Below, in pieces: positions 11,400 to 21,325 of a DNA stretch of 64,000 nt. Each line of letters begins with the position of its first letter. Within the stretch, counting starts at the first letter, position 1. The translations under genes were made by a program, and so were the position numbers. The stretch spans positions 63,112,502 to 63,176,501 of the forward strand of contig NC_086037.1 of assembly GCF_036323735.1 (NCBI RefSeq). The letters are read 5' to 3'. Origin of the DNA: Rattus norvegicus. Lineage: Eukaryota; Chordata; Mammalia; Rodentia; Muridae. The notes under the pieces were generated by a model, which was given only the letters and a program-made list of their open reading frames with translations, was not told the origin of the DNA and did no database searches.

Positions 11400-11605
11400 C
11401 CCTGGTGTGGATCAACCTTCACAAGCCAGAAGGAGGCAGGCCTATGTAACTGCCATCATGGATACATTAGTTTATCACATCGTGGCTGCTAAGCAGGGCT
11501 GTATGTGAATGGAAGAAGGAGCCAGCCCTGCCGACACTTGACCCCACCCTTCCAGCTTCTAGAATTGACAGGATGCCTTCCTGATGTTTAAGCCACTAAG
11601 CCTGT
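11400..11605 (+). mobile_element. MLT1/MST-type MaLR LTR, 3' fragment
   Basis: The end of the segment (CCTTCCAGCTTCTAGAATTG, then CTGATGTTTAAGCCACTAAG and CCTGTATACTTTATAAAAGCC) is the sense 3' end of an ancient mammalian MaLR LTR (TTTAAGCCACTAAGTTTGTGGTA type). The 5' part is not clear. Confidence 0.6.
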
Positions 11606-12139
11606 ATACTTTATAAAAGCCTTGCCCCACCCCCCTCACAGAGACTGTGTTCTACTGGCCAAGGGATGTCTCTGCCCCAGTAGAATGGGATTGGAAGCCT
11701 GTCGTGGGAAGCAGATAAAAACCCTGGGTGAAGTGAGGTTTCAGAGGCTGAGGACTTACCTGCCTTATTCTCTTCTGTCCAGAGTGGCCCTGGGGAGGCT
11801 CTCTGGAAGCCTTCAAAACACAGCTTGAGAATTGCTACTGAAAGGCTGGCGTTATGGAGAATTCTACCATATGATGACAACAGTCAGTTAGTGGGGCCAC
11901 ATCAGCTTCCAGAAATGTATGAAGGAATATTTGAAAGCTTTGCCAGAAGAAAGTGTGTAGTGATTGATTAGTAATGTCTGTCAAAGGCCAGGTAATGGGA
12001 AGAGGGGTGGGGAAAAGATATCTTTCCCAGACCAGTCCAGCTTTCTTGTTTCCCAGGGTTAAGGCTAAGGAATTTGAGTATGCATGTAGTGAGTTTGACC
12101 TAAAGCTGCTTGCATTCTTATGTTAATGTGGGTCCCCCA

Positions 12140-12635
12140 AAATTGTTTGCACAAGAGAGTCTACATATCCCCATGTAAGTCACTGAGGGATCCTGCTACA
12201 CCAGTTGGTTCTGACTGGTAAATAAAGTTGTCAGCGGCCAATGGCTGGGCAGGGCAGGCAGATAGGACTTTTAGTATTTCTGGGCTTGGGACTGAGAGAT
12301 GAGGAAGAGGAGGAGATCCACCATGCTGGGAGAAGAAGAGGGGATATGCCGTGTCTGAGAAGAGTAGAGGACAGGGAGGCACAGCTGGCACGTGAAGGAG
12401 CCATGAGAGTGTGGCCCAGTTGGGCAGCCCTCTGGGTCCAGGGCAGCCAAGGTAGAGTATAGAATTTAGTAAGTGATAACTCGGGCTTATCAGTGGGAGG
12501 TGGATTAACCACATAGAGGTTAGGAAATGGCCCAGCTGTTGCGCTGCTTAAGGCATAGAAGGCTGTGTGTGTCTTCCTTTCGGGAACGTAAAGCAATGGA
12601 GTAGGTAGTGAGTGAAACCACCACCGGGACAATTA
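12140..12635 (+). mobile_element. probable rodent retroviral LTR (RMER-like)
   Basis: The block GGTTCTGACTGGTAAATAAAG, GTTGTCAGCGGCCAATGGC, GGGCAGGGCAGGCAGATAGG and, near the end, GAAGGCTGTGTGTGTCTTCC resembles a repeated rodent LTR sequence that I recall but cannot name firmly. A 133-codon minus-strand frame lies inside it and is treated as spurious. Confidence 0.4.
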
Positions 12636-12847
12636 ATATTTAATAATACACATGCGGAGATGCATTCCTTTGTCTTTGGAGTCACACGGAGTCCCTGGGA
12701 AGACTACGGCTGCTCAGTAGAGCCTGCCTCCTGTCATTTGACCAGAGCTTGTCCTCATTCTTGTACGTTAGAATCCTTGAATTTGCCCCAAGTCCCCCAG
12801 CATTGGGCTTTCTCTCCAGGAAGTGCTGGCCTTAGACCAGTCTTCTT

Positions 12848-12862
12848 CTTCATGGATAGTTT
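12848..12862. repeat. target-site duplication of the ID element, left copy
   Basis: CTTCATGGATAGTTT occurs here and again at 13,012-13,026, exactly flanking the ID element and its tail. This identical 15-base pair marks L1-mediated insertion. Confidence 0.95.
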
Positions 12863-13011
12863 GGTTTTTGTTTTTGTTTTTTTTTTTTGTTGTTGTTGTT
12901 GTTTGTTTGTTTGGTTGGTTGGTTTTTTTTTTTGTTTTGGAGCTGAGGACCGAACCCGGGGCCTTGTGCTTGCTAGGCAAGCGCTCTACCACTGAGCTAA
13001 ATCCCCAACCC
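12863..13011 (-). mobile_element. ID SINE (BC1-derived), antisense
   Basis: On the minus strand it begins GGGGTTGGGGATTTAGCTCAG and runs about 76 bases to the A-rich tail, the standard length of an ID head. The A box and B box (GGTTCGGTCC) of the internal Pol III promoter are intact. The tail is a composite of A runs with CAA, CAAA and CCAA units on the minus strand, about 75 bases long. Flanking 15-base duplications are identical. Such copies are hallmark rat insertions. Confidence 0.97.
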
Positions 13012-13026
13012 CTTCATGGATAGTTT
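13012..13026. repeat. target-site duplication of the ID element, right copy
   Basis: Identical to 12,848-12,862. Confidence 0.95.
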
Positions 13027-13029
13027 TAT

Positions 13030-13280
13030 TGGGTGGTAAGGACAGGTGCTGAGCCATCTTAATGGGTGTGTGTGTGACAATGGCATCTTACAGATAAGGA
13101 TACAGGATGCTCCCTACCACAAAGAACAAGGTGGCTGTGATGTCGATGTGATAGGTGTGTTGAGGCCACTTGTGTCAGATTCACCACTCTGTCCCCCCCA
13201 GAAGGTTCCTGGAGCCTGGACCCAGAATGTCTGCTTCCAATACCTTCCCCAAAACTCTACAGCTCACCGGATAGGAAGTG
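13030..13280. other. unassigned non-coding stretch
   Basis: Nothing recognisable before the poly-G run. Confidence 0.35.
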
Positions 13281-13283
13281 GCT

Positions 13284-13297
13284 GGGGGGGGGGGGGG
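13284..13297. repeat. G14 homopolymer
   Basis: Fourteen consecutive Gs. Homopolymers of this length are slippage-prone and assembly-sensitive. Confidence 0.95.
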
Positions 13298-13768
13298 TAG
13301 GGTCTGCACATCTCTATCCAGAGGGTATTGCCAGAGCCCAGGGAGACCTTGAGGGCATGGCAGAGCTGTGATGAAGACTCTTGACAGGCTGTCAGAATAT
13401 ACCTGGTTCTCTGGAAAGCTGTTCTCAGCCTCCGATGTGGCATCGGTTCCAGAGGTCAACCTTGGGCTTCAGCTTGGGGCAAAGGTGCAAGAAAGATGCT
13501 AAGTAGTCCTTGGGCAGTGGGGGTGGGGATGAAGTGGCCTCCTCATCTTGTTCCACTTCTGTTATTACTTTTTAACAACATCCCTAGCCCCAGCATTTTA
13601 ATAACAATGGCTCCTGTGGCAGAGCAGAGGTCTGTGTGGCAGGGACATTTTCATATCTGCTGCCTGACGCCCCTACTGGACAGAAGGTTCTTGAATTAGG
13701 GACCCCATCTTGTTTGCAGCTGTCCTGTTCAGGAAGTACAAGTTGGCTGACAGCCTCATCTCTCTCCA

Positions 13769-13769
<1 letters not shown>

Positions 13770-13805
<36 letters not shown>

Positions 13806-13833
13806 CATGCACGCGCATGCGCATGTGTATGTA
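13770..13833. repeat. (GT)n plus alternating purine-pyrimidine tract
   Basis: Fifteen GT units (13,771-13,800) run straight into TATACATGCACGCGCATGCG and further alternating bases. All 64 positions alternate purine and pyrimidine with no break, and CG steps occur inside the tract. This is a strong Z-DNA-forming composition. Confidence 0.95.
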
Positions 13834-13934
13834 GTGCCTAAGTGACTCCCTCGCAGGTGTGCAGAATCACCTGTTGAATTCGTCTTTGGCTGCCTCTGCA
13901 GCTTCCACAGTTTTGCTTAATAGCTAACATTAGG

Positions 13935-14075
13935 AAATCATTTATTTCTCCCCACAAAGCCGATACTGTCCTCTCTATTTGACATATGAGGCCACTGGAG
14001 TCAAACAGGCTTAGTAGCCTTCTCAAAAGTCACACAGCCCTGGTCTGGTCTGATAGTAAAATGCAAGCTTATGTC
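13935..14075 (-). mobile_element. MIR SINE
   Basis: GATACTGTCCTCTCTATTTG, ACATATGAGGCCACTGGAG, CTTCTCAAAAGTCACACAGC and TAAAATGCAAGCTTATG follow the antisense MIR order (counts, AAACTGAGGC, AGGTCACACAGC). Confidence 0.65.
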
Positions 14076-14079
14076 TATT

Positions 14080-14950
14080 ACGTTACAATCGTGGAGGTCA
14101 AACAAGAACAGACAGGGCCTCGTGGAACTGGACCTGGATGAGGTAGTATTTGGGGAGGGGCATGGATATACGTGTGTGGACCCAGGAATGGCTGTCTGCC
14201 TCTAAGGAGAGTTACTCAACCAGAACAAAGGGAGCTGAGAGAGACGTGAGAGGCTCTGAGGACAGAGGCTTCAAAAATATGCGGCGGCCAAGGAGTTAGG
14301 CGTGTGGGAGAGATCACAGTTAGGAGGTGTGCTAACAGCGCACTGAGGAGCTGCATTGCGCTTGGAGTGCTGGAGTTTGAGGCTGCTGGCAAGCCTCTGT
14401 GGGAAGAGAACCCTTCAGCATCTCACAGCAGAGCGTATTCACCTGACTTACGTTGATATCGGCTTACTTCATACTGGCACATGTAATTCAGAAGTCTAAA
14501 ATGCTGCCTGCAGGCAATGCTGGATCCAGGAGTGGTCGCTTCTGAGCAGATGGCTAATGTGGCTAATGTGTCCCCATCCTGAAAGCCTAGAGACTCGTGA
14601 GGACAAGAGGAAAGGGAGAAAGAAGAAAGAGAGGGGGTTACGATAAGAAGGGAGATGGGTGGAAGGAAGTTGGGGTTGGGGCTAGGGGTGGGGATGGATG
14701 AGGATTGGGTAGCCTTGACAACAGCTTCCACACAGCCTCTCTGGTTCATACCCCTAAACAAAGGCCATGGAGATACCAATATTGATAGTCCCTCTACCCC
14801 AGAAACATGAAGGACAGGGTGACTGGGTAGCCCTTCCTGGTGACAAGCAGTGTCTGCTTGGCTGGAGAGAATGATTTTCTTCACCTGACCTGTGCATGGC
14901 TATTCAGAGCCTGAGCAGAGAAGAGCTGACTTGTGACTTGGCCTTTTCAG
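14080..14950. other. unassigned non-coding stretch
   Basis: No repeat recognised. A 153-codon minus-strand frame (14,423-14,884) has proline/serine-rich low complexity and no recognisable motif, and I see no splice or promoter evidence for it. Confidence 0.4.
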
Positions 14951-15355
14951 CAGAGACTTTTTCTAGAAAGTTCCTCTGCACCTCTCTCTCCACAGCCTCT
15001 TGACCTTCTTAGGTGTCTTCAGGTTGCAGGTTCTGCTTGAAGAGTCGGCAAAGGCCTCCGAGGGTCTTCTCCCATTAGCACGGCTAACTGGGAGTCCGCG
15101 TGCATGGGAGGCAGCGGCCCCCTTTGCAGTTTTACTGCTTGTGCTGTTCACAGTTACCTGACGTGTGGTGCGGCTGCAGATGGATCTAAATATGCTTCTA
15201 TGTGGCAGGGGGAGAAACACCCCCCCAAAATGCAAATGCTCAGTGCCTAGAGCAGGCGTCCCGTTCCTAGTCTGCGCTGCTCTCCGAATACCAAGAGGCC
15301 AGTGATTAGAGCAATAACGGGCAATTGAGCTGTGGTCAGACACTCAAGAGGTGTT
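14950..15355. other. repeat-free, locally CpG-richer segment
   Basis: This block has about a dozen CpG dinucleotides, more than its surroundings. It has no recognisable repeat and a 126-codon open frame on the minus strand (14,963-15,343). A CRE half-site-like TGACGTG lies near 15,160. I do not recognise the frame's protein, and without conservation data I do not call it coding. Confidence 0.3.
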
Positions 15356-15619
15356 TTAAACAGTTGGTTATAAATATAAAACCAGAGCATTACGAATCAT
15401 GGGAAAGGAAAACAAAAGCTATCTGGTTATGTAGGAGTCCCAGCAGGGGAAGGGAAGGAGGGTCTGAACGAGGGCAGACTGAGTTTCTAAGGGATATGTG
15501 ATAGCTTTGTTCCCTAGTCCTATCTTCAGGATCTGTGTCCTTGGCTGTGAGACTAAAAGGCACCCTTAAAATGTTTACCTGCCACCCTCAGAGAAGAACC
15601 ACATGAATAACCGAGGGGC

Positions 15620-15800
15620 CGTGTAGCAGGCTGAGCGAGGGACCCCATAATGTCCCAGTCCAACCTCTGGAACCTGTAAATATGTTGCTTTGTGTGGTAC
15701 AGTTCTCTCTGGGGATGTAACTAAGTTAAGATTTGGAGATTGAGGTTGCCATGGAGTATCCAGGCTGCTCAATGTTACTTTTGGAGTCCCGATGAAAGGA
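15620..15800 (+). mobile_element. ancient MaLR-type (MLT1-like) fragment
   Basis: CATAATGTCCCAGTCCAACC, CTGGAACCTGTAAATATGTTG, GATGTAACTAAGTTAAGATT, TGGAGATTGAGGTTGCCATG and GAAAGGACACAGGAGG are in the order of a widespread old mammalian repeat (CTGGAACCTGTGAATATGTTACC type). I assign it to the MLT1 group from memory. Confidence 0.5.
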
Positions 15801-15807
15801 CACAGGA

Positions 15808-15905
15808 GGGCTAGGGAGATAGCTCAGTCCATGCCTGGTATACAAGCATAAGGATCCAAGTTCAAATCCCCAGTGCCCATATCAAAGTCTGGACTGATAA
15901 AGCCT
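15808..15905 (+). mobile_element. B4/ID-related SINE, 5' part
   Basis: GGCTAGGGAGATAGCTCAGTC, ATAAGGATCCAAGTTCAAAT and CCCCAGTGCCCATATC form a tRNA-derived SINE head in sense orientation. The B1-like second half is missing or too diverged. Confidence 0.65.
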
Positions 15906-15952
15906 GTTGGCTAAACAATTTGGTGGAATCACTCAGAAGGACACGTCTTATT

Positions 15953-16097
<145 letters not shown>

Positions 16098-16099
16098 TT

Positions 16100-17310
16100 A
16101 TGTGTTTATGTAACAGCCAACCTGTGAGCTGATTTGGGGTCTTCTGAGTATGATGTGACAAGCCTCAGGGACTCTTTCATTTCCTGGGTAGAGAGACAGC
16201 TCAAGGCACTACCAGTCATGTCTTACTGCCCCCCAGGAGTACACAGAGCCTACATCTGAAGCTGGGACACAGGGTCATGTGAGGACCATACTTAGAAGAC
16301 AAAAGCAGTTTCTAAATGGTTATGTCAGCTCATAAGAGATGTATTTTAACTTGATAAGGTACGTGAACCATTATTCATGGATCTCGACCATAAATCTCTC
16401 CCCGCCCTCACAGTCTCCCACCCCTACCCCAAGAATCCAAGATGCGTCTCTCCTGCTTTTTATAGGGCACGCTGTGAGGACCGTGCCATTTGCAGGGGAG
16501 CCACTGAGAATGCTCAGAACAAGAACTGCCACGGAAAATGTCAGAAGTCCCAAACTTGGATCTAATTCACAGTTCGCAAGTCTCCAACATGGAATGGTGG
16601 CCGAACAATTTCAACTGCATTAAACTCTCAGCGCTGTTCTGGGACTGGGCCTGTGGGTGCCGGGCCCCAGCTGTCATTCCGGCTTCCAGAACGAAGACGA
16701 ATCGCTGAGGAAAATGGGCTGTAATGAAAACACTGACAGACCCTTCAAAGCGATGGAGCTCCAGGGCCTCTCTTTGTTACATTTCATAGGCAATGCAGTT
16801 CCTGCCTTCGAAACAGCCTCTCTCTCCACTCCAGAGAGGGGCTTCGTGTTCTGGCCACAGGAGCCTCAGTTGTCATAAGATGCCTTCATTTTGGGGACGA
16901 ATTCTGCTGACCCACGCCCATCTCTGACAATAATTGCAATTTTCTTTTCTTTTGGGGAGGCCAGATCAGCCATGTGTATCTCGTATGCAGTACCTGAGGT
17001 TGGGCAGTGCAAGCAGCCAGTCAGTCCTCGGGCCTACACAGAGTCATTCTTCACACCCCAAGAAATGATTTTACGATGCTTTCCCATTCTGGAGGAGGAT
17101 CTGTGAGGGAGAAAACATCCCAAATGGACCGGGCTGGGGCCAGGCTATAGGAGGAAAGTTCAGCATCCTTAGTAATGGGCCCAGGCACAGTCAGGCCCAC
17201 TGTGGGTACTGATAAACCTCAGAGAGCTCCAACCATTCCTTACCTTCTTCTGAGCTTCTGATTTCTCTGACTACTCTCGCCTCTAGAAACATCCAAGACA
17301 CCAGGAAGGT
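16100..17310. other. repeat-poor unique block
   Basis: About 1.2 kb with no recognisable interspersed repeat. Several short open frames on both strands have no domain I recognise. The stretch 16,320-17,110 is the most even in composition. Its lack of young repeats would fit a constrained non-coding element, but this is inference. Confidence 0.35.
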
Positions 17311-17314
17311 GGGC

Positions 17315-17682
17315 AGCAGGGTTGGGGGTAGAGACACTGTGGAGATTGCCCTGCAAGCAGGAGTCCCTTTGTTTGATACCTGGGACCCATGTAGAAAAGC
17401 CCAGCATGAGGTCACCTGCTTGTTACCTCTGTGCTGAGGATTATAGAGACAGGAGGAACCCTGGGGCTTGCTGACAAGCCAGCTTAGCCTACTTGGAAAG
17501 TTCCAGACCACTGAGAGGTCTTAACAGAAAGAAAAAAAAAAAGAAATGGAAAAAGTGGTAGAGGAGTCAATGCCTGAGGAGAGACACCTGATGTTGTCTT
17601 TGGGTTTTCATGCACACATGCTCAGGCATTCAAACGTGTCCGCATGCACACGCACACACACAGGCACACATGCGCGCAGTCT
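17315..17682 (+). mobile_element. B4 SINE, long copy
   Basis: Landmarks in order: GTAGAGACACTGTGGAGATTG and GCCCTGCAAGCAGGAGTCCC (head), ACCTGGGACCCATGTAG, GAGACAGGAGGAACCCTGG, GGCTTGCTGACAAGCCAGC, then an A-rich tract at 17,528-17,545, and a TGCACACATGC-type CA-rich end. This matches full-length B4 with its 3' extension. Confidence 0.75.
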
Positions 17683-17683
17683 C

Positions 17684-18012
17684 AGAGTCTATTGCTGTAA
17701 AGAGACACCGTGGCCAAGAAAACCTACAAGACACAACTTACAGAAGAAGGCATTTAACTGGGGGTCTTGCTTACACAGTTACCATGGTGGGAAGTTTGGT
17801 GCCAGGCAGGCAGGCAGGCAGGCAGGCATTGTTGTAGGGCGGTAGCTAAGACCCAAGGTCTTAACCCAATGTTGGAGGCAGAGAGGGAGACTGGGCCTGG
17901 TCTGGGCTTTTGAAACTTCACACCCTTCCCTGCCCTGTGAACACCTCCTGCAACAAGGCCACACCCCCTAATTCATCATACATTAACTAGATTCAGCCAC
18001 ATTATCTACTCT
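17684..18012 (-). mobile_element. MaLR LTR (ORR1/MT-like)
   Basis: The plus strand starts GTCTATTGCTGTAAAGAGAC and shows GGCATTTAACTGGGGGTCTTG, CACCTCCTGCAACAAGGCC and ACACCCCCTAATTC. This is the reverse complement of a rodent MaLR LTR whose 3' end reads ...CAGCAATAGAC. It contains a (CAGG)n tract at 17,805-17,828. It directly abuts the B4 upstream. Confidence 0.65.
17805..17828. repeat. (CAGG)n short tandem repeat
   Basis: About six CAGG units inside the MaLR LTR. Confidence 0.9.
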
Positions 18013-18271
18013 ATACCAACCATTGTGGCCAAGGCATATAGTGTAATGACTGGCCAGGCTCGGGGCAGTGTCTGATCTTGGATTAACTGGGTACATAGAG
18101 ACTTCTGCTCTTGGTAGGGCCAATCCCAGGCCAGGATTTCTTCTGAAATAAGTATGAGGGAGAGCTAGCCCTCTCAAGGGCCCAGCTGGATTTGGAAGGG
18201 GAGTTGGTTTCCTCAGAGAATAGGATGGTGTCATACAATTGAGGGGAGAAACCCATTTCTTGGCCTTGTAT

Positions 18272-18476
18272 AAGTGATTTTCAACCTTCCTAATGCTGTG
18301 ACCCTTTAATATACATCCTCATGTTCTGGTGATACCCAACCATAATATTATTTCATTGCTACTTCACAACTATAATTTTCTACTGTTCTGAACTGTAATA
18401 ATATAAATATCTAATATGCAAGATACCTGATACATAATCCCTAACGTGGTTGCAACCCACAGGTTGAGAACCACTA
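18272..18476 (+). mobile_element. URR1 hAT-Charlie DNA transposon
   Basis: The left end reads AGTGATTTTCAACCTTCC and the right end AGGTTGAGAACCACTA, the terminal inverted repeats of the rodent-specific non-autonomous URR1 family. The interior (CCTTTAATATACATCCTCATG, TTTCATTGCTACTTCACAAC, ATATAAATATCTAATATGC) also agrees. At about 205 bases it is close to full length. The 8-base flanks no longer match convincingly. Confidence 0.85.
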
Positions 18477-18479
18477 TTC

Positions 18480-18795
18480 TAGATATTCCTTGGCTAACAG
18501 TTTCTTTCCTATGGGGCCCGGTCTCTTTTGATGATTGTTTTATTCACTGGATGGCCAGTGGCACTGCCCTCCAGGTACTTAGTCACACCTGTCATGTGAC
18601 TAGACACAGGTTTAGAGATTCAGATGCGGGTATCTTTGGAAACCACTGTTCATCTGGTATAGGCCCGTGATGGCACCTGCAGGACTGCGCTATACAGTAA
18701 ACCTTTCCTACTGGTTTCCTTTTCTCTCTCAACACATCTTCTGGCCTCACACAACCCATATTCTCTTCTCCTTGATTTTTGCCCTCAGCATCACC
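18480..18795. other. unassigned non-coding stretch
   Basis: Nothing recognisable. Confidence 0.35.
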
Positions 18796-18798
18796 CTC

Positions 18799-18896
18799 AA
18801 AAAAACAAAACAAAAAACAAAACAAAAAACAAAAAAACAAAAACACAAAACAAAAACAAAAAATTCAACCACAAACAATCAAAACAAAACAGAGTG
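18799..18896. repeat. A-rich (AAAAC)n tract
   Basis: A low-complexity run of AAAAC, AAAAAC and related units, about 100 bases. It could be the decayed tail of a retroposon, but no recognisable body lies upstream. Confidence 0.9.
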
Positions 18897-19170
18897 AAGA
18901 GAATCTCTTGAGTTCACAAACATCTTGGACATCTCTCTCAAAATGTACTGCTCTCTCTGTGACCTTTTGTCCATATGCACACATCTGGCCAATGATTCAA
19001 ATACAAAATGGAATATCCCTTCTCTACAGTTTTAGCTTAGGGATGGGATGCAGTGTGTGTTGGTTTCTGAAGGTGACTGGGTCCTTTCTAGGGCTACCTC
19101 AGAATTCTAGAACCAGTTTACTTGCTTTGGAAATGAGTCCATGGGATAGACCATTTCACAATGTGGGATA

Positions 19171-19173
19171 TTG

Positions 19174-19205
<32 letters not shown>

Positions 19206-19229
19206 GGTGGTGGTGGTGGTGGTGGTGGC
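19171..19229. repeat. (TTG)n-(GTG)n compound trinucleotide repeat
   Basis: About seven TTG units are followed by about thirteen GTG units without interruption. In one frame it encodes Cys then Trp runs, which accounts for an open frame across this region. Confidence 0.95.
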
Positions 19230-19234
19230 AGTGC

Positions 19235-20180
19235 ACGCATGTATGTCCCACCTATTTCTGCTCCCCCAGCCCAAGGTCTTATAAACTCACACCAACCACC
19301 CCTAGCTTCTATGTCACATTCATGACTCCTCCCCCTTTACCACCAGTGTGTAGTTTGAGTGCACGTAACTCAGTGAGTTTTACTCCACACGCTCATGCTC
19401 AGTTGCAGAGTCAAGAGGCTTGGACCTTGGGCTAGTCAGTTCCTCTCTCTGCTGGTTTCTATGTCAGAAATCAAGTTTATCCCATAATGTAGAAATCACA
19501 TCTCATACTGATGACTAAGATGGTGAGCGTGCTAGGTGCTTGCAGGTTTCCTAACTTGGAATTCCAGAAAGTGCTTACTCTAGTAACTACAGTGTATGCA
19601 GTCAGTGCGGATGTCTTCTGTAGGATCGATACATCCTTGGTGATGTATTCTGGGTGAACTGTTTGACAGGCTTCCCTCCTTTATACTACCTCCCAGCTGG
19701 CGAGAACTGTGGGCAAGGATTCTAGCTAGTGAGATGAGAGTGAAATTTTTTTATCCCTTAATAGGAGAGTCAGATTTAGTCAGAGTGGGCATGCTTTCAA
19801 TGTGAGGTCGGGAACTCCTGCAATCCTGTGTAACAAGAAGCCATGCACATAAGAAAAAGGAATGGGAATATATCTGAGAACCCTGTCCTTGATTGACAGT
19901 GACCTGTGAATGGCTGCTGGTTACTACCCATCTGCAGACTTTTTACATGTGCCTTTTTGAAGCTAATGCCAGAAATGTGTAACAGAAGTTGACATGCAAA
20001 AGCATCCAAAAGGAGAAGGACTGGAAGACATAGTTGAGGCATTCTGTGTCTCTCTTTGGGTCGTAAGGAATTATAGGCAATAAGGGAGACTCCAAACCAC
20101 AGCACACCTCTACCTCTCTCCTGCAGGGGACAGTGAGCAAGTTGAAAGCAATGACTGCATCTGCCGGCTGCCTGGTGTCA
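19235..20180. other. unassigned non-coding stretch
   Basis: No repeat family recognised. Open frames of up to 102 codons occur on the minus strand without motifs. Confidence 0.35.
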
Positions 20181-20182
20181 TC

Positions 20183-20236
20183 CCTGCCTGGCACTGTGCC
20201 TGCCACAGTGGGTGTTTGTTGAGCAAACAAAGGAAT
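20183..20236 (+). mobile_element. MIR/L2 3' end fragment
   Basis: GCCTGGCACTGTGCCTGCC and GTGTTTGTTGAGCAAAC resemble the shared 3' end of MIR/L2 elements (GTGCCTGGCACATAGTAGG...TGTTTGTTGAATGAA). Short, so low confidence. Confidence 0.45.
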
Positions 20237-20239
20237 CTT

Positions 20240-20625
20240 TCTTTTTACCTCCTTTAACTTTGGCCAAGTCTATCTGGCTCATCAGCACGGCGATGATGAC
20301 AGGTGCTTGGTAAGCTTCCAAATGGACTACTCAGACTCGGGGATCAGCAGGTGATTGGACAGCTGAGCTCAGCTGGATAGACCTAGTTAGCAAAACCGGC
20401 ACATCTCATCTGAGTCTTTGGGATGAGAGGCTTTCCAAAGTTGCCTCAAATGTGTGATGCTCCTTGGGAGATTTTTAATGAGGATCCAAATTCAAGAATG
20501 ATCAGAGAAGTACATTCATCTAAGGCAAGGGTGTCTGACACACAGCATTTGTTTTGTTGTGATACTATGACTTGATGTCACCCACATTGTTCAAGCTTCA
20601 GAACCATGCAGTTGAGTTATGGGCA
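20240..20625. other. unassigned non-coding stretch
   Basis: Nothing recognisable. Confidence 0.35.
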
Positions 20626-20630
20626 AAGAC

Positions 20631-20767
20631 AAAAAGAAAGGGGGGGAGAGAGGGAGGGAAGGAGGGAGGGGGGGGAGAGAGAGAGAGAGAGAGAGAGAGG
20701 AAGAAGAAGAGAAGAAGAGAAGAAGAAGAGGAGGAGGAGAAAGATGAAGAAAGAAAGAAAGAAGGTG

Positions 20768-20818
<51 letters not shown>

Positions 20819-20821
20819 AAA
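20631..20821 (+). repeat. polypurine tract (GGGA/GA/GAA/GAAA)n
   Basis: A 191-base stretch that is all purine on the plus strand except Ts at 20,745 and 20,766. The order is G-rich units, GA units, GAA/GGA units, then GAAA units. The first 114 bases are uninterrupted purine. It ends seven bases before an ORR1 LTR. Confidence 0.97.
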
Positions 20822-20828
20822 TAGTCAA

Positions 20829-21183
20829 TGTCTTAAGTGTCCTAGTTGGGTTTCTATTGCTGTGAACAGACACCATGACCATGGAAACTCTTATAGGGAC
20901 AGCATTTAATTGAGGCTGGCTTACAGTTTGAGAGGTTCAGTCCATTATCATCATAGGGGAACATGTCAACACCCAGGCAGGCACGGTTCTGGAGTAGCTG
21001 AGAGTTCTACATCTTCATTGAAAGGAAGCCAGGAGGAGACTGTTTTCAGCCAGCTAGGAGTAGGGTCTCAAAGCCCACTCCAACAGTGGCACACTTCCTT
21101 CAACAAGGCTACACCTCCTTCAACAAGGCCTCACTTCCTAATTAGTGCCATTCCCTGTGTCAAGTATATTCAACCTACCAACA
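20829..21183 (-). mobile_element. ORR1 LTR (ERVL-MaLR), full length
   Basis: The plus strand begins TGTCTTAAGTGTCCTAGTTG and ends ...CCTACCAACA. It contains TCTATTGCTGTGAACAGACAC, CCATGACCATGG, GCATTTAATTGAGGCTGGC, GTTCAGTCCATTATCATCAT, AGAGTTCTACATCTTCATTG and two CTTCAACAAGG units. This is the reverse complement of an ORR1 solo LTR, and at 355 bases it is of expected length. The AATAAA-type signal is decayed to AATTAAATG. No matching 5-base duplication remains. Confidence 0.85.
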
Positions 21184-21210
21184 GGAAGTGTATGAATTTT
21201 GTGTTGGGGT

Positions 21211-21276
21211 GCATTCATAGCTATCCTGGGCCACATGTGATCCACTGGCCACAAGTTGGACACCCAAACCTAGGGC
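21211..21276 (+). mobile_element. possible ancient hAT-type fragment
   Basis: ATAGCTATCCTGGGCCACATG followed by TGATCCACTGGCCACAAG and TTGGACACCC resembles the end of an old mammalian non-autonomous hAT repeat (GGGCCGCAGGTTGGACACCCCTG type). Short and diverged. Confidence 0.4.
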
Positions 21277-21325
21277 CTAGTCTCTGTTCTCAGGACCGTG
21301 TTTTACATGTCATTAATTTTCAGCT

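Noticed and set aside
14423..14884. 153-codon minus-strand frame as a gene
   Set aside because: No recognisable domain and low-complexity Pro/Ser stretches. Such lengths arise by chance in non-coding DNA of this size.
18779..19435. 218-codon plus-strand frame with Lys/Gln/Asn, Cys and Trp runs
   Set aside because: It spans the A-rich tract and the (TTG)n-(GTG)n repeat, so it is low-complexity.
20829..21183. provirus with internal genes next to the ORR1 LTR
   Set aside because: No internal retroviral sequence or second matching LTR is seen on either side, so only a solo LTR is called.
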